This document shows, piece after piece, positions 1 through 5,889 of a stretch of 7,934 bases of DNA. A model generated the notes under the pieces. The model was not told the origin of the DNA, searched no databases, and worked only from the letters and a program-made list of their open reading frames with translations. The stretch is from positions 1-7,934 of the forward strand of contig JBGPIT010000236.1 of NCBI GenBank assembly GCA_041485125.1, given 5' to 3'. Within the stretch, counting starts at the first letter, position 1, and each line of letters opens with the position of its first letter. The position numbers and the translations under genes are program-made. Origin of the DNA: JBGPIT01 sp041485125. Its GTDB lineage: Bacteria; Desulfobacterota; Binatia; UTPRO1.

Positions 1-252
1 CGGCATGAGCTTGCCGGTGCGCTCGGCGAGGTAGGCGAGGATGGCGCCCGACTCGAAGACCGCGAAGTCGCCGTTGTCGTGGTCGACGATCGTCGGGATG
101 CGGCCGTTCGGGTTGAGCGCCGTGTACCAGTCCTCCTTCTGCTCGTTCGTCTGCAGCGCGATCGGGCGGACGGTGTACGGCAGCTCCATCTCCTCGAGCG
201 CGATCGACACCTTCCAGCCGTTCGGGGTCGCCGCGGTGAACAGCTCGATCAT
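1..252 (-). CDS. Glutathione S-transferase family protein (YfcG/Ure2p-like), N-terminal part only
   Basis: The first 84 codons of a GST run off the left edge, so the C-terminal helical domain is not visible. The thioredoxin-like N-terminal domain is well preserved. It begins MIELFTAATPNGWKVSIALE, the TPNG-x-K signature of the YfcG/Ure2p-like group, in which Thr and Asn beside the first helix take the place of the usual catalytic Tyr or Ser. Then come RIPTIVD (residues 51-57, containing the cis-Pro) and ESGAILAYLAE (67-77, the Glu-Ser pair that binds the gamma-glutamyl end of glutathione). Members of this group act as cytosolic glutathione-dependent disulfide reductases or transferases. The ATG has a good GAGAGGAG ribosome site just upstream. 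The gene starts 26 bases after the thioesterase stop on the same strand, so the two are probably co-transcribed. The family is secure; the substrate is unknown. Confidence 0.93.
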   Translation of the reverse strand, partial: MIELFTAATPNGWKVSIALEEMELPYTVRPIALQTNEQKEDWYTALNPNGRIPTIVDHDNGDFAVFESGAILAYLAERTGKLMP

Positions 253-278
253 GGGGTCTCCTCTCGTTTCAGCCGGCC

Positions 279-680
279 TCAGCCGAGCTTGTAGGTGATG
301 AGGGCGCGCGCGCAGGACGTGCCGTCCGGTGCGGTCACGTCGACCTCGCAGTAGACGATCGACCGTCCGCGCCGGATCACGCGGCCGGTCGCGACGACGT
401 CCTGCCCGCGCGCGGCGGCGAGAAAATTGACCGTCAGCGCGATCGTCGTCCCGCGCGGCGTGCCGTCGAGGCTCGCGCCCGACCATGCCGCGGCGGTTGC
501 CGCCGTGTCGATCAGCGAGGAGAGCGCGCCGCCGTGGACGACGTCGGCGATCGTGGTGACGTCGTTCCGGAAGGGCAGTCGCAGCCGCACCTCGTCGAGG
601 CCGACGTGCTCGAGCTCGATCCCGAGCAGCTTGGCGTAGGGCGAGCCGGCGATCATCCCGCGCACGATGTCTTCGTTCAC
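279..680 (-). CDS. PaaI-type hotdog-fold acyl-CoA thioesterase (4HBT family)
   Basis: This is a 133-residue hotdog thioesterase that probably hydrolyses a small or aromatic acyl-CoA to the free acid and CoA in the cytosol. The family signature is VVHGGALSSLIDTAATAAA: the HGG turn (residues 49-51 from this start) followed by Asp58 on the central helix, the usual acid residue of PaaI-like enzymes. A strand with TTIALTVNFLAA and the closing CARALITYKLG complete the fold. The length is typical for the family. I chose the GTG at 680 because GGAGTGAGG lies 9 bases upstream and the product then begins at the first conserved helix (NEDIVRGMIAGSPY). The reading frame stays open to another GTG at 755, which would add 25 poorly conserved residues, lacks a convincing ribosome site, and leaves only 35 bases to the divergent gene at 791. 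The downstream GST follows after 26 bases, suggesting a two-gene operon for handling electrophilic or acyl compounds (inference). Confidence 0.9.
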   Translation of the reverse strand: MNEDIVRGMIAGSPYAKLLGIELEHVGLDEVRLRLPFRNDVTTIADVVHGGALSSLIDTAATAAAWSGASLDGTPRGTTIALTVNFLAAARGQDVVATGRVIRRGRSIVYCEVDVTAPDGTSCARALITYKLG

Positions 681-689
681 CAAGAGCGA

Positions 690-698
690 CCTCACTCC
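690..698 (-). promoter_or_regulatory. Ribosome binding site that supports the internal GTG start of the thioesterase
   Basis: On the minus strand this reads GGAGTGAGG, ending 9 bases before the GTG at 680. No comparable purine stretch precedes the outer GTG at 755, so this site favours the shorter protein. Confidence 0.5.
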
Positions 699-790
699 GC
701 CGGTGTCGTACGCGAAGCGCGGCGCCGACGGAAGCTTCGCGCTGACCGGCGGCACTGGCGCTCGCTCGTGCTTCGTGGAAGAACGCGGCC

Positions 791-1225
791 ATGTCGGCCG
801 CCGTGCGAAAGAGTCCGATCGTCGAGCTCTTCTGGAAGGTGCACCCGTGGGTGTACCGCGTGACGGGTGGTCGGATCGGTGGGCGGATCGCCGGCCTGCC
901 GGTGCTGCTCCTCACCACCAAGGGACGGAAGAGCGGCCAGCCGCGGACGTGCGCGCTCACCTACATTCCCGACGACGATGCGAGCGTCGTGATCGCCTCG
1001 TACGCCGGCGAGCCGCGCCATCCCGACTGGTGGCTCAATCTTGTCGCCGACCCGCGGGCGGAGATTCAGCGCGGCGGCGAGCAGCTGCGGGTGCGGGCGC
1101 GGGAAGCGGAAGGCGAGGAGCGCGAGCGTTTCTGGAACGAGATCGTCCGGCGCCAGTCCGCCTACGCCGAATACCAGACGCGCACCTCGCGGCGCATTCC
1201 CGTCGTCGTGCTCGAGCGCGGGTAG
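791..1225 (+). CDS. Deazaflavin (F420)-dependent nitroreductase family protein, Ddn/DUF385-like
   Basis: This 144-residue protein belongs to the Ddn-type split-barrel family, which binds reduced cofactor F420 and reduces quinones or nitro and enone compounds. Visible hallmarks, in order: an N-terminal helix with aromatic residues (FWKVHPWVYRVTGG), TTKGRKSGQPR (residues 42-52, the phosphate-binding motif for F420), HPDWWLNLVADPRAEI (77-92), and the C-terminal YAEYQTRTSRRIPVVVLER (125-143) with its paired Tyr. Length and spacing match the family. The ATG is preceded by GGAAG at about 8 bases. The gene is divergent from the thioesterase and its 3' end faces the phytanoyl-CoA dioxygenase relative. 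Family membership is firm. Use of F420 is inferred from the family; some relatives bind other flavins or act as paralogues of unknown substrate. Confidence 0.93.
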   Translation: MSAAVRKSPIVELFWKVHPWVYRVTGGRIGGRIAGLPVLLLTTKGRKSGQPRTCALTYIPDDDASVVIASYAGEPRHPDWWLNLVADPRAEIQRGGEQLRVRAREAEGEERERFWNEIVRRQSAYAEYQTRTSRRIPVVVLERG

Positions 1226-1237
1226 CGCGCTGGCCGT

Positions 1238-1252
1238 GCGCCGCCTCGGCGC
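1238..1252. terminator. Short GC hairpin between two converging genes
   Basis: GCGCCG and CGGCGC form a perfect six-pair stem around a three-base loop, in the 29 bases between the convergent stop codons at 1225 and 1255. There is no T tract on either side, so it is not a textbook intrinsic terminator. It may act as a bidirectional stop or 3'-end stabiliser. In DNA this GC-rich, chance remains possible. Confidence 0.3.
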
Positions 1253-1254
1253 GA

Positions 1255-2121
1255 TCAGCGCGACGCCGACTGCAGCTGCCTCGTCGCCGCCTCGAGATCG
1301 CCGAGACCGTCGTCGGCGACCTTCCTGCCGAGCAGCACCTCGAGCGGATCGCGCAGGTCGTCGACGTAGCCGAGCGCGTACGCGCCGCGCGCGTAGCCCA
1401 TGAGACGGAGGAGCGGCTCGGGAAAGTCGCGCGCGATCTCCTGCGGCACGCTCAGGTACTGGTTCTCCTCCTGCCGCAGCCAGCTCACCGCGTAGGTGAT
1501 GTTGAGACCGTAGCGGATCTCGTTCGACTGGTTGGCGCCGCCGCCGTGGTAGAGCGCGCCGGTGTAGAAGAGCACCGAGCCCGCCGGCATCTCCGCCGCT
1601 TCGGCGTCGGCATGGGTGAGCTGGAGGCGGTCCTCGCGGCGATGGCTGCCGGGAATGACGCGCGTCGCGCCGTTCGCCGCCGTGAAGTCGTTCATCGCCC
1701 AGATGGTGTTGCACTGCACCTCGTACCCCGGTGGGAAGGGAAAGAAATCAAAGGCCCACTGGTCGCGATGGATCTGCTGGCCGGGCTCGCCCGGACCGAT
1801 CGCGATCACCTGCGTGAGGTGCAGCTGCACGCTGGTCGCGCGCGCGAGCGCCGTGCGGACCGCGTCGAGGACGAGCGGATGCATCACCACGTCCCGGCAC
1901 GTGGCCGAGCGCGCGAGGAGCCCGCCCGTGCGCCGGGTGCGGCGGCCGGCGAACTCGTCGGTGCCGGGAGCGGTCGCGTCGATATGCGGCTGTAGCTCGG
2001 TGCGGACGCGGTCGAGAACGTCTTTCGGGACGAGACGCTCGACGACGGCGCAGCCTTCGCGCTCGAGGGCCGCGGCGACGTCGGCGCCGGTGGCGGTGGC
2101 GGGGAGTCTGGGGATCGGCAT
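1255..2121 (-). CDS. Phytanoyl-CoA dioxygenase (PhyH) family Fe(II)/2-oxoglutarate oxygenase
   Basis: This is a 288-residue member of the PhyH family of non-haem iron oxygenases, which couple decarboxylation of 2-oxoglutarate to hydroxylation of an organic substrate. The iron ligands are visible: His118-x-Asp120 in IHRDQWAFDFFPFP and the distal His192 in GALYHGGGANQSNE. Arg203, eleven residues after the distal His, is placed to bind the 2-oxoglutarate carboxylate (RYGLNITYAVSWLRQEEN). TRVIPGSHRR (153-162) is the usual family strand before the second His. The N-terminus (ADVAAALEREGCAVVERLVP) is the standard opening helix and strand, supporting the ATG at 2121, although its ribosome site is weak. 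The end is typical too (PEPLLRLMGYARGAYALGYVDDLRDPLE). It lies 48 bases downstream of the large secreted-protein gene and may be read from its own promoter. Many bacterial relatives act on secondary metabolites or alkyl chains rather than phytanoyl-CoA, so the substrate is not assigned. Confidence 0.93.
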   Translation of the reverse strand: MPIPRLPATATGADVAAALEREGCAVVERLVPKDVLDRVRTELQPHIDATAPGTDEFAGRRTRRTGGLLARSATCRDVVMHPLVLDAVRTALARATSVQLHLTQVIAIGPGEPGQQIHRDQWAFDFFPFPPGYEVQCNTIWAMNDFTAANGATRVIPGSHRREDRLQLTHADAEAAEMPAGSVLFYTGALYHGGGANQSNEIRYGLNITYAVSWLRQEENQYLSVPQEIARDFPEPLLRLMGYARGAYALGYVDDLRDPLEVLLGRKVADDGLGDLEAATRQLQSASR

Positions 2122-2169
2122 GGGCGCGACGCTACCGCCGCCTTCGATCCTACGTCAAGGTGGCGCGCG

Positions 2170-4668
2170 CTAGGGTGAGCATCCCTCGAGGCGCACGACC
2201 GAGATGTCGGTGTCACTCTGCGCGACACCGGACGTGCCCGCGACGACGATCCGGCCGTCGGCCTGCACTGCCAGCGCCTTCGCGACGTCGCTGCCCGGTC
2301 CGACGGGAATCGTCGTCATGCCGCCGCTCCCGAAGCTCGGATCGAGGCTGCCGTTCGCGAGGTAGCGCACCACGGCGAAGTTGTCGTTCGTGTTGCCCGT
2401 CCGGGTTTGCCCGGCGGCGACGAGCCTGCCGTCGGGCTGCAGGAGCAGCGCGTACGCGATGTCGTAGCCCGGATCGATCGAGGTGGTGACGACGCCCGCG
2501 GTGCCGAAGTCGGGATCGAGGGTGCCGTCGGCGAGGTAGCGCGCGAGCGCGAAGTCGCGGCCGGCACCGCGTACGGTTCCGCCCGCCGCGACGATCTTGC
2601 CGTCGGCTTGCACCACGAGACCGTCGAGGGTCTCGAACATGCTTCCGAGGTCGGTGCGGACCTTGCCGCCGGTGCCGAAGCTCGAGTCGAGACTGCCGTT
2701 GGCGTTCAGGCGAAGGAGGCCGAAGTCGTAGTTGTTTCCGCTCTCGACGGTGCCTGCCGCGATGATCTTGCCATCGGCCTGGATGGCGACCGCGTTCGGA
2801 CTGTTGGAGGAGCCGATCGACGCGGTGACGATGCCGCCCACTCCGAACGTGGTGTCGAGCGTGAGGCTCGTGGTGTAGCGCAGGATCGCGAAGCTCTGGC
2901 CGGCGTAGCCCGCGACGACCAGCTTCCCGTCCGGCTGGCGGGCGATCGCGAACGCGACGTCGCTCGACGTGCCGATGTCGGTCGCGGCGGACCCATTGAA
3001 GCCGCCGTTCGCGCTGAAGCGCTGCACGTAGAACTTCGACTGCGAGCCGCCGTCGAGCGTGCTTCCCGCGATCACGATGTTGCCCCCGGGCTCCAGTAGC
3101 ACGGCGTGGGCCTCGGTTCCGCCGCTGCCGAGCACCTTGCCGCCGCTGCCGAACGTCGGGTCGAGGGTGCCGTCGCTCTGATAGCGCACCAGCGCGGCCT
3201 TCCAACCCGTCGTCGTAAACACCTGGCCCACGACGACGATCTTGCCGTCCGGCAGGCTGAGGACCGCGTCCGCCTCGTCGTAGTTGAGGCCGATCGGCGT
3301 GAGGACCTTGCCGCCCGTGCCGAAGCTCGCGTCGAGCATGCCCGCCGAGCACGGCGTGCCCGTGGCCGTCGGCGTCGGCGTTCTCGTCCGCGTCGGTGTC
3401 GAAGTGCGGGTCGGCGTCGGGGTGTCCGTCGGTGTCGCGGTCTCGGTCGGTGTCGTCGTGGGGATCGGGGTCTCGGTTTCGGTCGCGGTGATGGTCGGGG
3501 TGGACGTTGGGGTGTTGGTCGCGGTGGCGGTGGCGGTTGGGGATTCCGTCGGCGTGGGCGTCGCGGTCGGCGTCGCTGTCGGCGTACCCGTTGGCGTAGC
3601 GGTCGCGCTCGGTGTCGCGGACGGAGTCGGGGTGCGCGTCGTCGAAGCGGTCGCCGTCGGCGTACGTGTCGCCGTGGGACTCGGCGTCGGTGTGCGGGTC
3701 GGCGTCCGGGTCGGTGTCGGGCACGTCGACGTCGAGCCTGCCAGCGCGAAGTAGAAGTAGCTCTCGCCGTTGCGGTTCACTTGATCGTCACTGCCGATCG
3801 CGAAGCCGTCGGTGGTCAGAGCCTGGATGCGATCCGATGTCGCGGCGAGGCCGGCAAAGTAAAGCGAGAGATCGCGCGCGGCGGCGATGCTCGCGGGGCG
3901 ATGGACCGTGTGCCGCTTCGCGGCGGAGCGTACGACGACCCACGCGGGTGTGAGGCCGAGGCCGGCGATCGTCCGTCCATCGACGGCGTTGCCGACGTAG
4001 CGGCCGGACGTGCTCGCGCCGGGTGCCTCTTCCCACGCGACCCAGTAGTAGGTCTTGCCGGTGTCGTTCACCTGCGCGTTGGTGCCGACGACGAAGCCGC
4101 CGGGGCGGAGCGCCTCGATGCGGTTGGTGAGCTCGTCGCCGGCGGTGGCGGTCGGCAGCGATGCGTCGCCGGTCTCGGCGGCGAACCGCTGCACGCCGAT
4201 GGCGGCGCTCTCCGCCTGCTTGACGAGGACGTACGTGGGCTCGAACTCGAGGCCGCCGACGACGCGCGCGTCGGCGCCGTTGCCGAGGTAGCTGCCGAAT
4301 CGCAGGTCCGGCGTGCAGCCGTCGGCGCGGAGCGCGATCCAATGATACGTCCGGCCGCTCCCGTTCACGGCGACGTCGCTCCCGACCTCGAAGCCGTCGG
4401 GACGGAGCGCCTGAATGCGATTCACGTCGCACTTGCTCGTGAGCTCGCAGGAGAGATCGCCGGGCATCGCCGCGGTCCGCAGCACCGCCTCGCGTTGCAG
4501 CGACGCCTCGCTCGCGACCAGGACGACCTCCGGCGCGAAGGCGACGCCCGTCACGGTGCGGTTGTCGATGCCGTTACCGACGTACGATCCGGTTGCGACC
4601 TCGAGCGCGTGCCCGGAGCTCGCGATACCGACGACCGCCAGGAACGCGATCGGTGTGACGAACCGCAT
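2170..4668 (-). CDS. Secreted modular protein: three N-terminal repeats, Thr/Pro linker, seven-module delta-60 beta-propeller
   Basis: This 832-residue protein is exported. It starts MRFVTPIAFLAVVGIASSGHA (signal peptide, likely cleaved after SGHA at about residue 21). Three homologous modules follow at about 27-113, 125-212 and 222-309; each opens G-x-Y-x-GN and closes with NRIQAL-x-x-DGF-x-(V/I)G...VN-x-x-G-x-x-Y-x-(W/F). Residues 317-439 are almost pure Thr/Pro/Ala/Ser, a flexible and perhaps glycosylated linker. Residues 445-829 hold delta-60 repeats (LDxxFGxGGKV... DGKIVVAG ...FALxRY): six clear and one shortened at about 555-603, seven in all. Cys440 and Cys830 sit just outside the repeat block. 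I see no C-terminal transmembrane helix, LPXTG or PEP-CTERM signal. The ATG has an excellent ribosome site (GGGGAGGA, 7 bases upstream). Known delta-60 proteins are extracellular with mostly unknown roles; adhesion or ligand binding is inference. The N-terminal modules resemble beta-rich repeats of secreted and phage-tail-like proteins, but I assign no family. Confidence 0.95.
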   Translation of the reverse strand: MRFVTPIAFLAVVGIASSGHALEVATGSYVGNGIDNRTVTGVAFAPEVVLVASEASLQREAVLRTAAMPGDLSCELTSKCDVNRIQALRPDGFEVGSDVAVNGSGRTYHWIALRADGCTPDLRFGSYLGNGADARVVGGLEFEPTYVLVKQAESAAIGVQRFAAETGDASLPTATAGDELTNRIEALRPGGFVVGTNAQVNDTGKTYYWVAWEEAPGASTSGRYVGNAVDGRTIAGLGLTPAWVVVRSAAKRHTVHRPASIAAARDLSLYFAGLAATSDRIQALTTDGFAIGSDDQVNRNGESYFYFALAGSTSTCPTPTRTPTRTPTPSPTATRTPTATASTTRTPTPSATPSATATPTGTPTATPTATPTPTESPTATATATNTPTSTPTITATETETPIPTTTPTETATPTDTPTPTRTSTPTRTRTPTPTATGTPCSAGMLDASFGTGGKVLTPIGLNYDEADAVLSLPDGKIVVVGQVFTTTGWKAALVRYQSDGTLDPTFGSGGKVLGSGGTEAHAVLLEPGGNIVIAGSTLDGGSQSKFYVQRFSANGGFNGSAATDIGTSSDVAFAIARQPDGKLVVAGYAGQSFAILRYTTSLTLDTTFGVGGIVTASIGSSNSPNAVAIQADGKIIAAGTVESGNNYDFGLLRLNANGSLDSSFGTGGKVRTDLGSMFETLDGLVVQADGKIVAAGGTVRGAGRDFALARYLADGTLDPDFGTAGVVTTSIDPGYDIAYALLLQPDGRLVAAGQTRTGNTNDNFAVVRYLANGSLDPSFGSGGMTTIPVGPGSDVAKALAVQADGRIVVAGTSGVAQSDTDISVVRLEGCSP
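2182..3336 (-). repeat. Seven tandem delta-60 modules inside the secreted protein
   Basis: The LDxxFG motif recurs at residues 445, 502, 604, 660, 717 and 775, giving a period of about 54-58 residues. A seventh, shortened copy lies at about 555-603, where FNGS replaces the motif but ARQPDGKLVVAG and FAILRY are intact. Each module carries one DGK/R-I-(V/I)-x-AG strand and one F-A-(L/V/I)-x-R-Y strand. Confidence 0.9.
3352..3720 (-). repeat. Low-complexity period-6 DNA coding for the Thr/Pro linker
   Basis: About 370 bases of degenerate hexamer repeat (GTCGGC/GTCGGT-like on the plus strand) encode alternating Thr-Pro/Thr-Ala dipeptides with occasional Arg, Ser and Glu. It joins the N-terminal modules to the propeller. 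Such tracts change length readily by slippage and are prone to assembly collapse. Confidence 0.9.
3742..4590 (-). repeat. Three ~97-residue N-terminal modules of the secreted protein
   Basis: Copies start at residues 27 (GSYVGNGIDNRTVTG), 125 (GSYLGNGADARVVGG) and 222 (GRYVGNAVDGRTIAG), and end in GRTYHWIAL, GKTYYWVAW and GESYFYFAL. The first copy has an extra loop with Cys74 and Cys80 that the other two lack. Confidence 0.88.
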
Positions 4669-4706
4669 CTGGCGTCCTCCCCTGACGGCGGGAAGAGCAA
4701 CGCATG

Positions 4707-4731
4707 TGCCGGAGCGCGCGATGCTCCGGCA
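4707..4731 (-). terminator. Strong hairpin between the LLM gene and the secreted-protein gene
   Basis: TGCCGGAGC and GCTCCGGCA form a perfect nine-pair stem around a seven-base loop. It lies about 120 bases downstream of the oxidoreductase stop and 38 bases before the ATG of the secreted protein. In the minus direction it is followed by a modest pyrimidine run (TTGCTCTTCCC), so it could terminate the oxidoreductase transcript. It could instead form a 5'-UTR structure of the next gene. The rest of the 184-base gap holds one short palindrome and no convincing promoter. Confidence 0.45.
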
Positions 4732-4766
4732 TCTGTCAGCGCGAAGCGCAGCGCCCGGCCGCTAGC

Positions 4767-4777
4767 TCACAATGTGA
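4767..4777. promoter_or_regulatory. Perfect short palindrome TCACAATGTGA, possible operator
   Basis: This is an 11-base inverted repeat (TCACA-A-TGTGA), about 90 bases upstream of the secreted-protein ATG and in one of the few less GC-rich spots of the gap. Its half-sites are those of the CRP family, but the order and spacing are reversed relative to TGTGA-N6-TCACA, so I do not call it a CRP site. Confidence 0.25.
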
Positions 4778-4852
4778 CGGAGCGGCGAAATGGTGACGCG
4801 CGCGGTCCGATTCCGACCCGGCGCTTGTCGGGTGCGGCGGAGGTGTACGACG

Positions 4853-5842
4853 CTACGACCGGACCCGCGGCATGACCTCGCGTGCGAAGCGCTCATTGAA
4901 CTCCGCGCCGCCGAAGCCCGAGATGATGTAGTGCGTGACGCCCCACTCGCGGCTCCGCCGCTGCAGCTCCGCGGCGCACTCCTCGGGCGTGCCGATCAGC
5001 GCGAGCGGCATCTTGCGCACCTGCGCCTCGTCGAGACCGAAGAGGCCGCCGATCGCGCCGGCGAAGCTGCGCGCGGCATCGGGCGAGTCGGCGAGCATCG
5101 GCACGAAGACGGTCGAGGAGAGCGTGATCCTGTCGGGGTCGCGGCCCGCCGCGCGCGCCTCGCTGCGGACGAAGTCGAGCTTCCGGCGGAACGCCTCGTC
5201 GGTGAGCTTCGCCACCTCGCTCTGCACGATCGTGCCGGCGCGGCCGGAGTCGGAGACGACGTTCACGATGTCGGCCTCGCGCGCCGCGATGCGGAGCAAG
5301 CCCTTGCCGCTGCCGCCGAGCATGATCGGTGGGTGCGGCTTCTGCACCGGCTTCGGCACGCTGATCGCGTCGTGCAGATGGTAGAACTCACCGTCGAAGG
5401 TGGCGCGCTCCTCGCTCCAGAGCGCGCGGATGATGCGCACCGCCTCGTCGAGCATGCGCAGGCGCGGCTGGATGTCGGGGAAGGGTGCCCCCATCATCTC
5501 GAACTCGGCGCGCGTCCACCCCGAGCCGAGGCCGAGGATGGCGCGGCCCTGGCTCAGATGGTCGAGCGTCGTCGTCGCCTGCGCGGTCGTGCCCGGATGG
5601 CGGAAGAGGTTGCAGAGAACGAGCGCGCCGATGCGGACGCGCGTCGTCGCGACCGCGAGTGCGCCCAGCATCGTCGTCGCTTCCCACGCCGGCATGCGAT
5701 CGTCGAGGGCGCTGCCGTCGCGGTGCTCATACGCCCAGTGGTCGGGAACGTAGACGGCGGAGAAGCCCCATTCCTCGGCCTGGCGCGCCATCGCGATGAT
5801 GTCGCGAGCCGGCACGCCGGCGAGCTGTAGTCCGAAATCCAT
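4853..5842 (-). CDS. LLM-class (luciferase-like) F420-dependent oxidoreductase
   Basis: A 329-residue TIM-barrel flavin-type oxidoreductase of the luciferase-like monooxygenase superfamily; most relatives of this subtype use F420. Landmarks in order: MDFGLQLAG (first barrel strand), AEEWGFSAVYVPDH (about residue 25, helix 1 and strand 2 with the conserved Asp-His), VRIGALVLCNLFRHPG, LDHLSQGRAILGLGSGW (about 100-115, the cofactor-binding loop), PFPDIQPRLRMLDEAVRIIRALW, FYHLHDAISVPKPVQKPHPPIMLGGSG (phosphate-binding region), and the C-terminal IGTPEECAAELQRR helix. I prefer the ATG at 5842 because the barrel strand begins there as in relatives. The frame continues to a TTG at 5878 (12 more residues) with no ribosome site, which would leave only 11 bases to the divergent gene. 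The substrate is unknown. A second F420-family enzyme (Ddn-like) sits 3.6 kb away, suggesting that the host makes F420. Confidence 0.93.
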   Translation of the reverse strand: MDFGLQLAGVPARDIIAMARQAEEWGFSAVYVPDHWAYEHRDGSALDDRMPAWEATTMLGALAVATTRVRIGALVLCNLFRHPGTTAQATTTLDHLSQGRAILGLGSGWTRAEFEMMGAPFPDIQPRLRMLDEAVRIIRALWSEERATFDGEFYHLHDAISVPKPVQKPHPPIMLGGSGKGLLRIAAREADIVNVVSDSGRAGTIVQSEVAKLTDEAFRRKLDFVRSEARAAGRDPDRITLSSTVFVPMLADSPDAARSFAGAIGGLFGLDEAQVRKMPLALIGTPEECAAELQRRSREWGVTHYIISGFGGAEFNERFAREVMPRVRS

Positions 5843-5889
5843 CCCGGGCGTGCTATGCGCTTCGTCGACGTCAGTCAAAGAGGTGACCG

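Noticed and set aside
667..1995. 442-codon open frame on the plus strand
   Set aside because: It overlaps three genes with clear family motifs and has the Arg/Ala-rich composition of a shadow frame.
2122..2169. TTGACG box (minus strand, 2153-2158) as a promoter for the PhyH-family gene
   Set aside because: No acceptable -10 lies 15-19 bases downstream; the best match (TAGCGT) has only three consensus bases.
3352..3720. Regular short repeats considered as a CRISPR array or satellite
   Set aside because: The period is six bases with no spacers, and the tract codes in frame for Thr/Pro dipeptides.
2213..3724. 503-codon minus-strand frame rich in Asp/Pro/His then Arg
   Set aside because: It is a shifted reading of the linker and propeller; the composition is typical of an out-of-frame translation.
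3284..3754. Val/Gly-repeat open frame (VGVGV... pattern) that could suggest an elastin-like or amyloid protein
   Set aside because: It is the antisense reading of the period-6 Thr/Pro linker DNA and has no start context or flanking domain of its own.
4767..4777. CRP-type binding site
   Set aside because: The half-sites are in the reverse order and one base apart rather than TGTGA-N6-TCACA.
3106..4875. 589-codon open frame on the plus strand
   Set aside because: It is Arg/Gly-rich, antisense to the secreted protein, and open only because the region is GC-rich. The minus-strand frame has a signal peptide, repeats and a strong ribosome site.
4790..5830. 346-codon plus-strand frame
   Set aside because: It is antisense to the LLM oxidoreductase, whose motifs are complete on the other strand.
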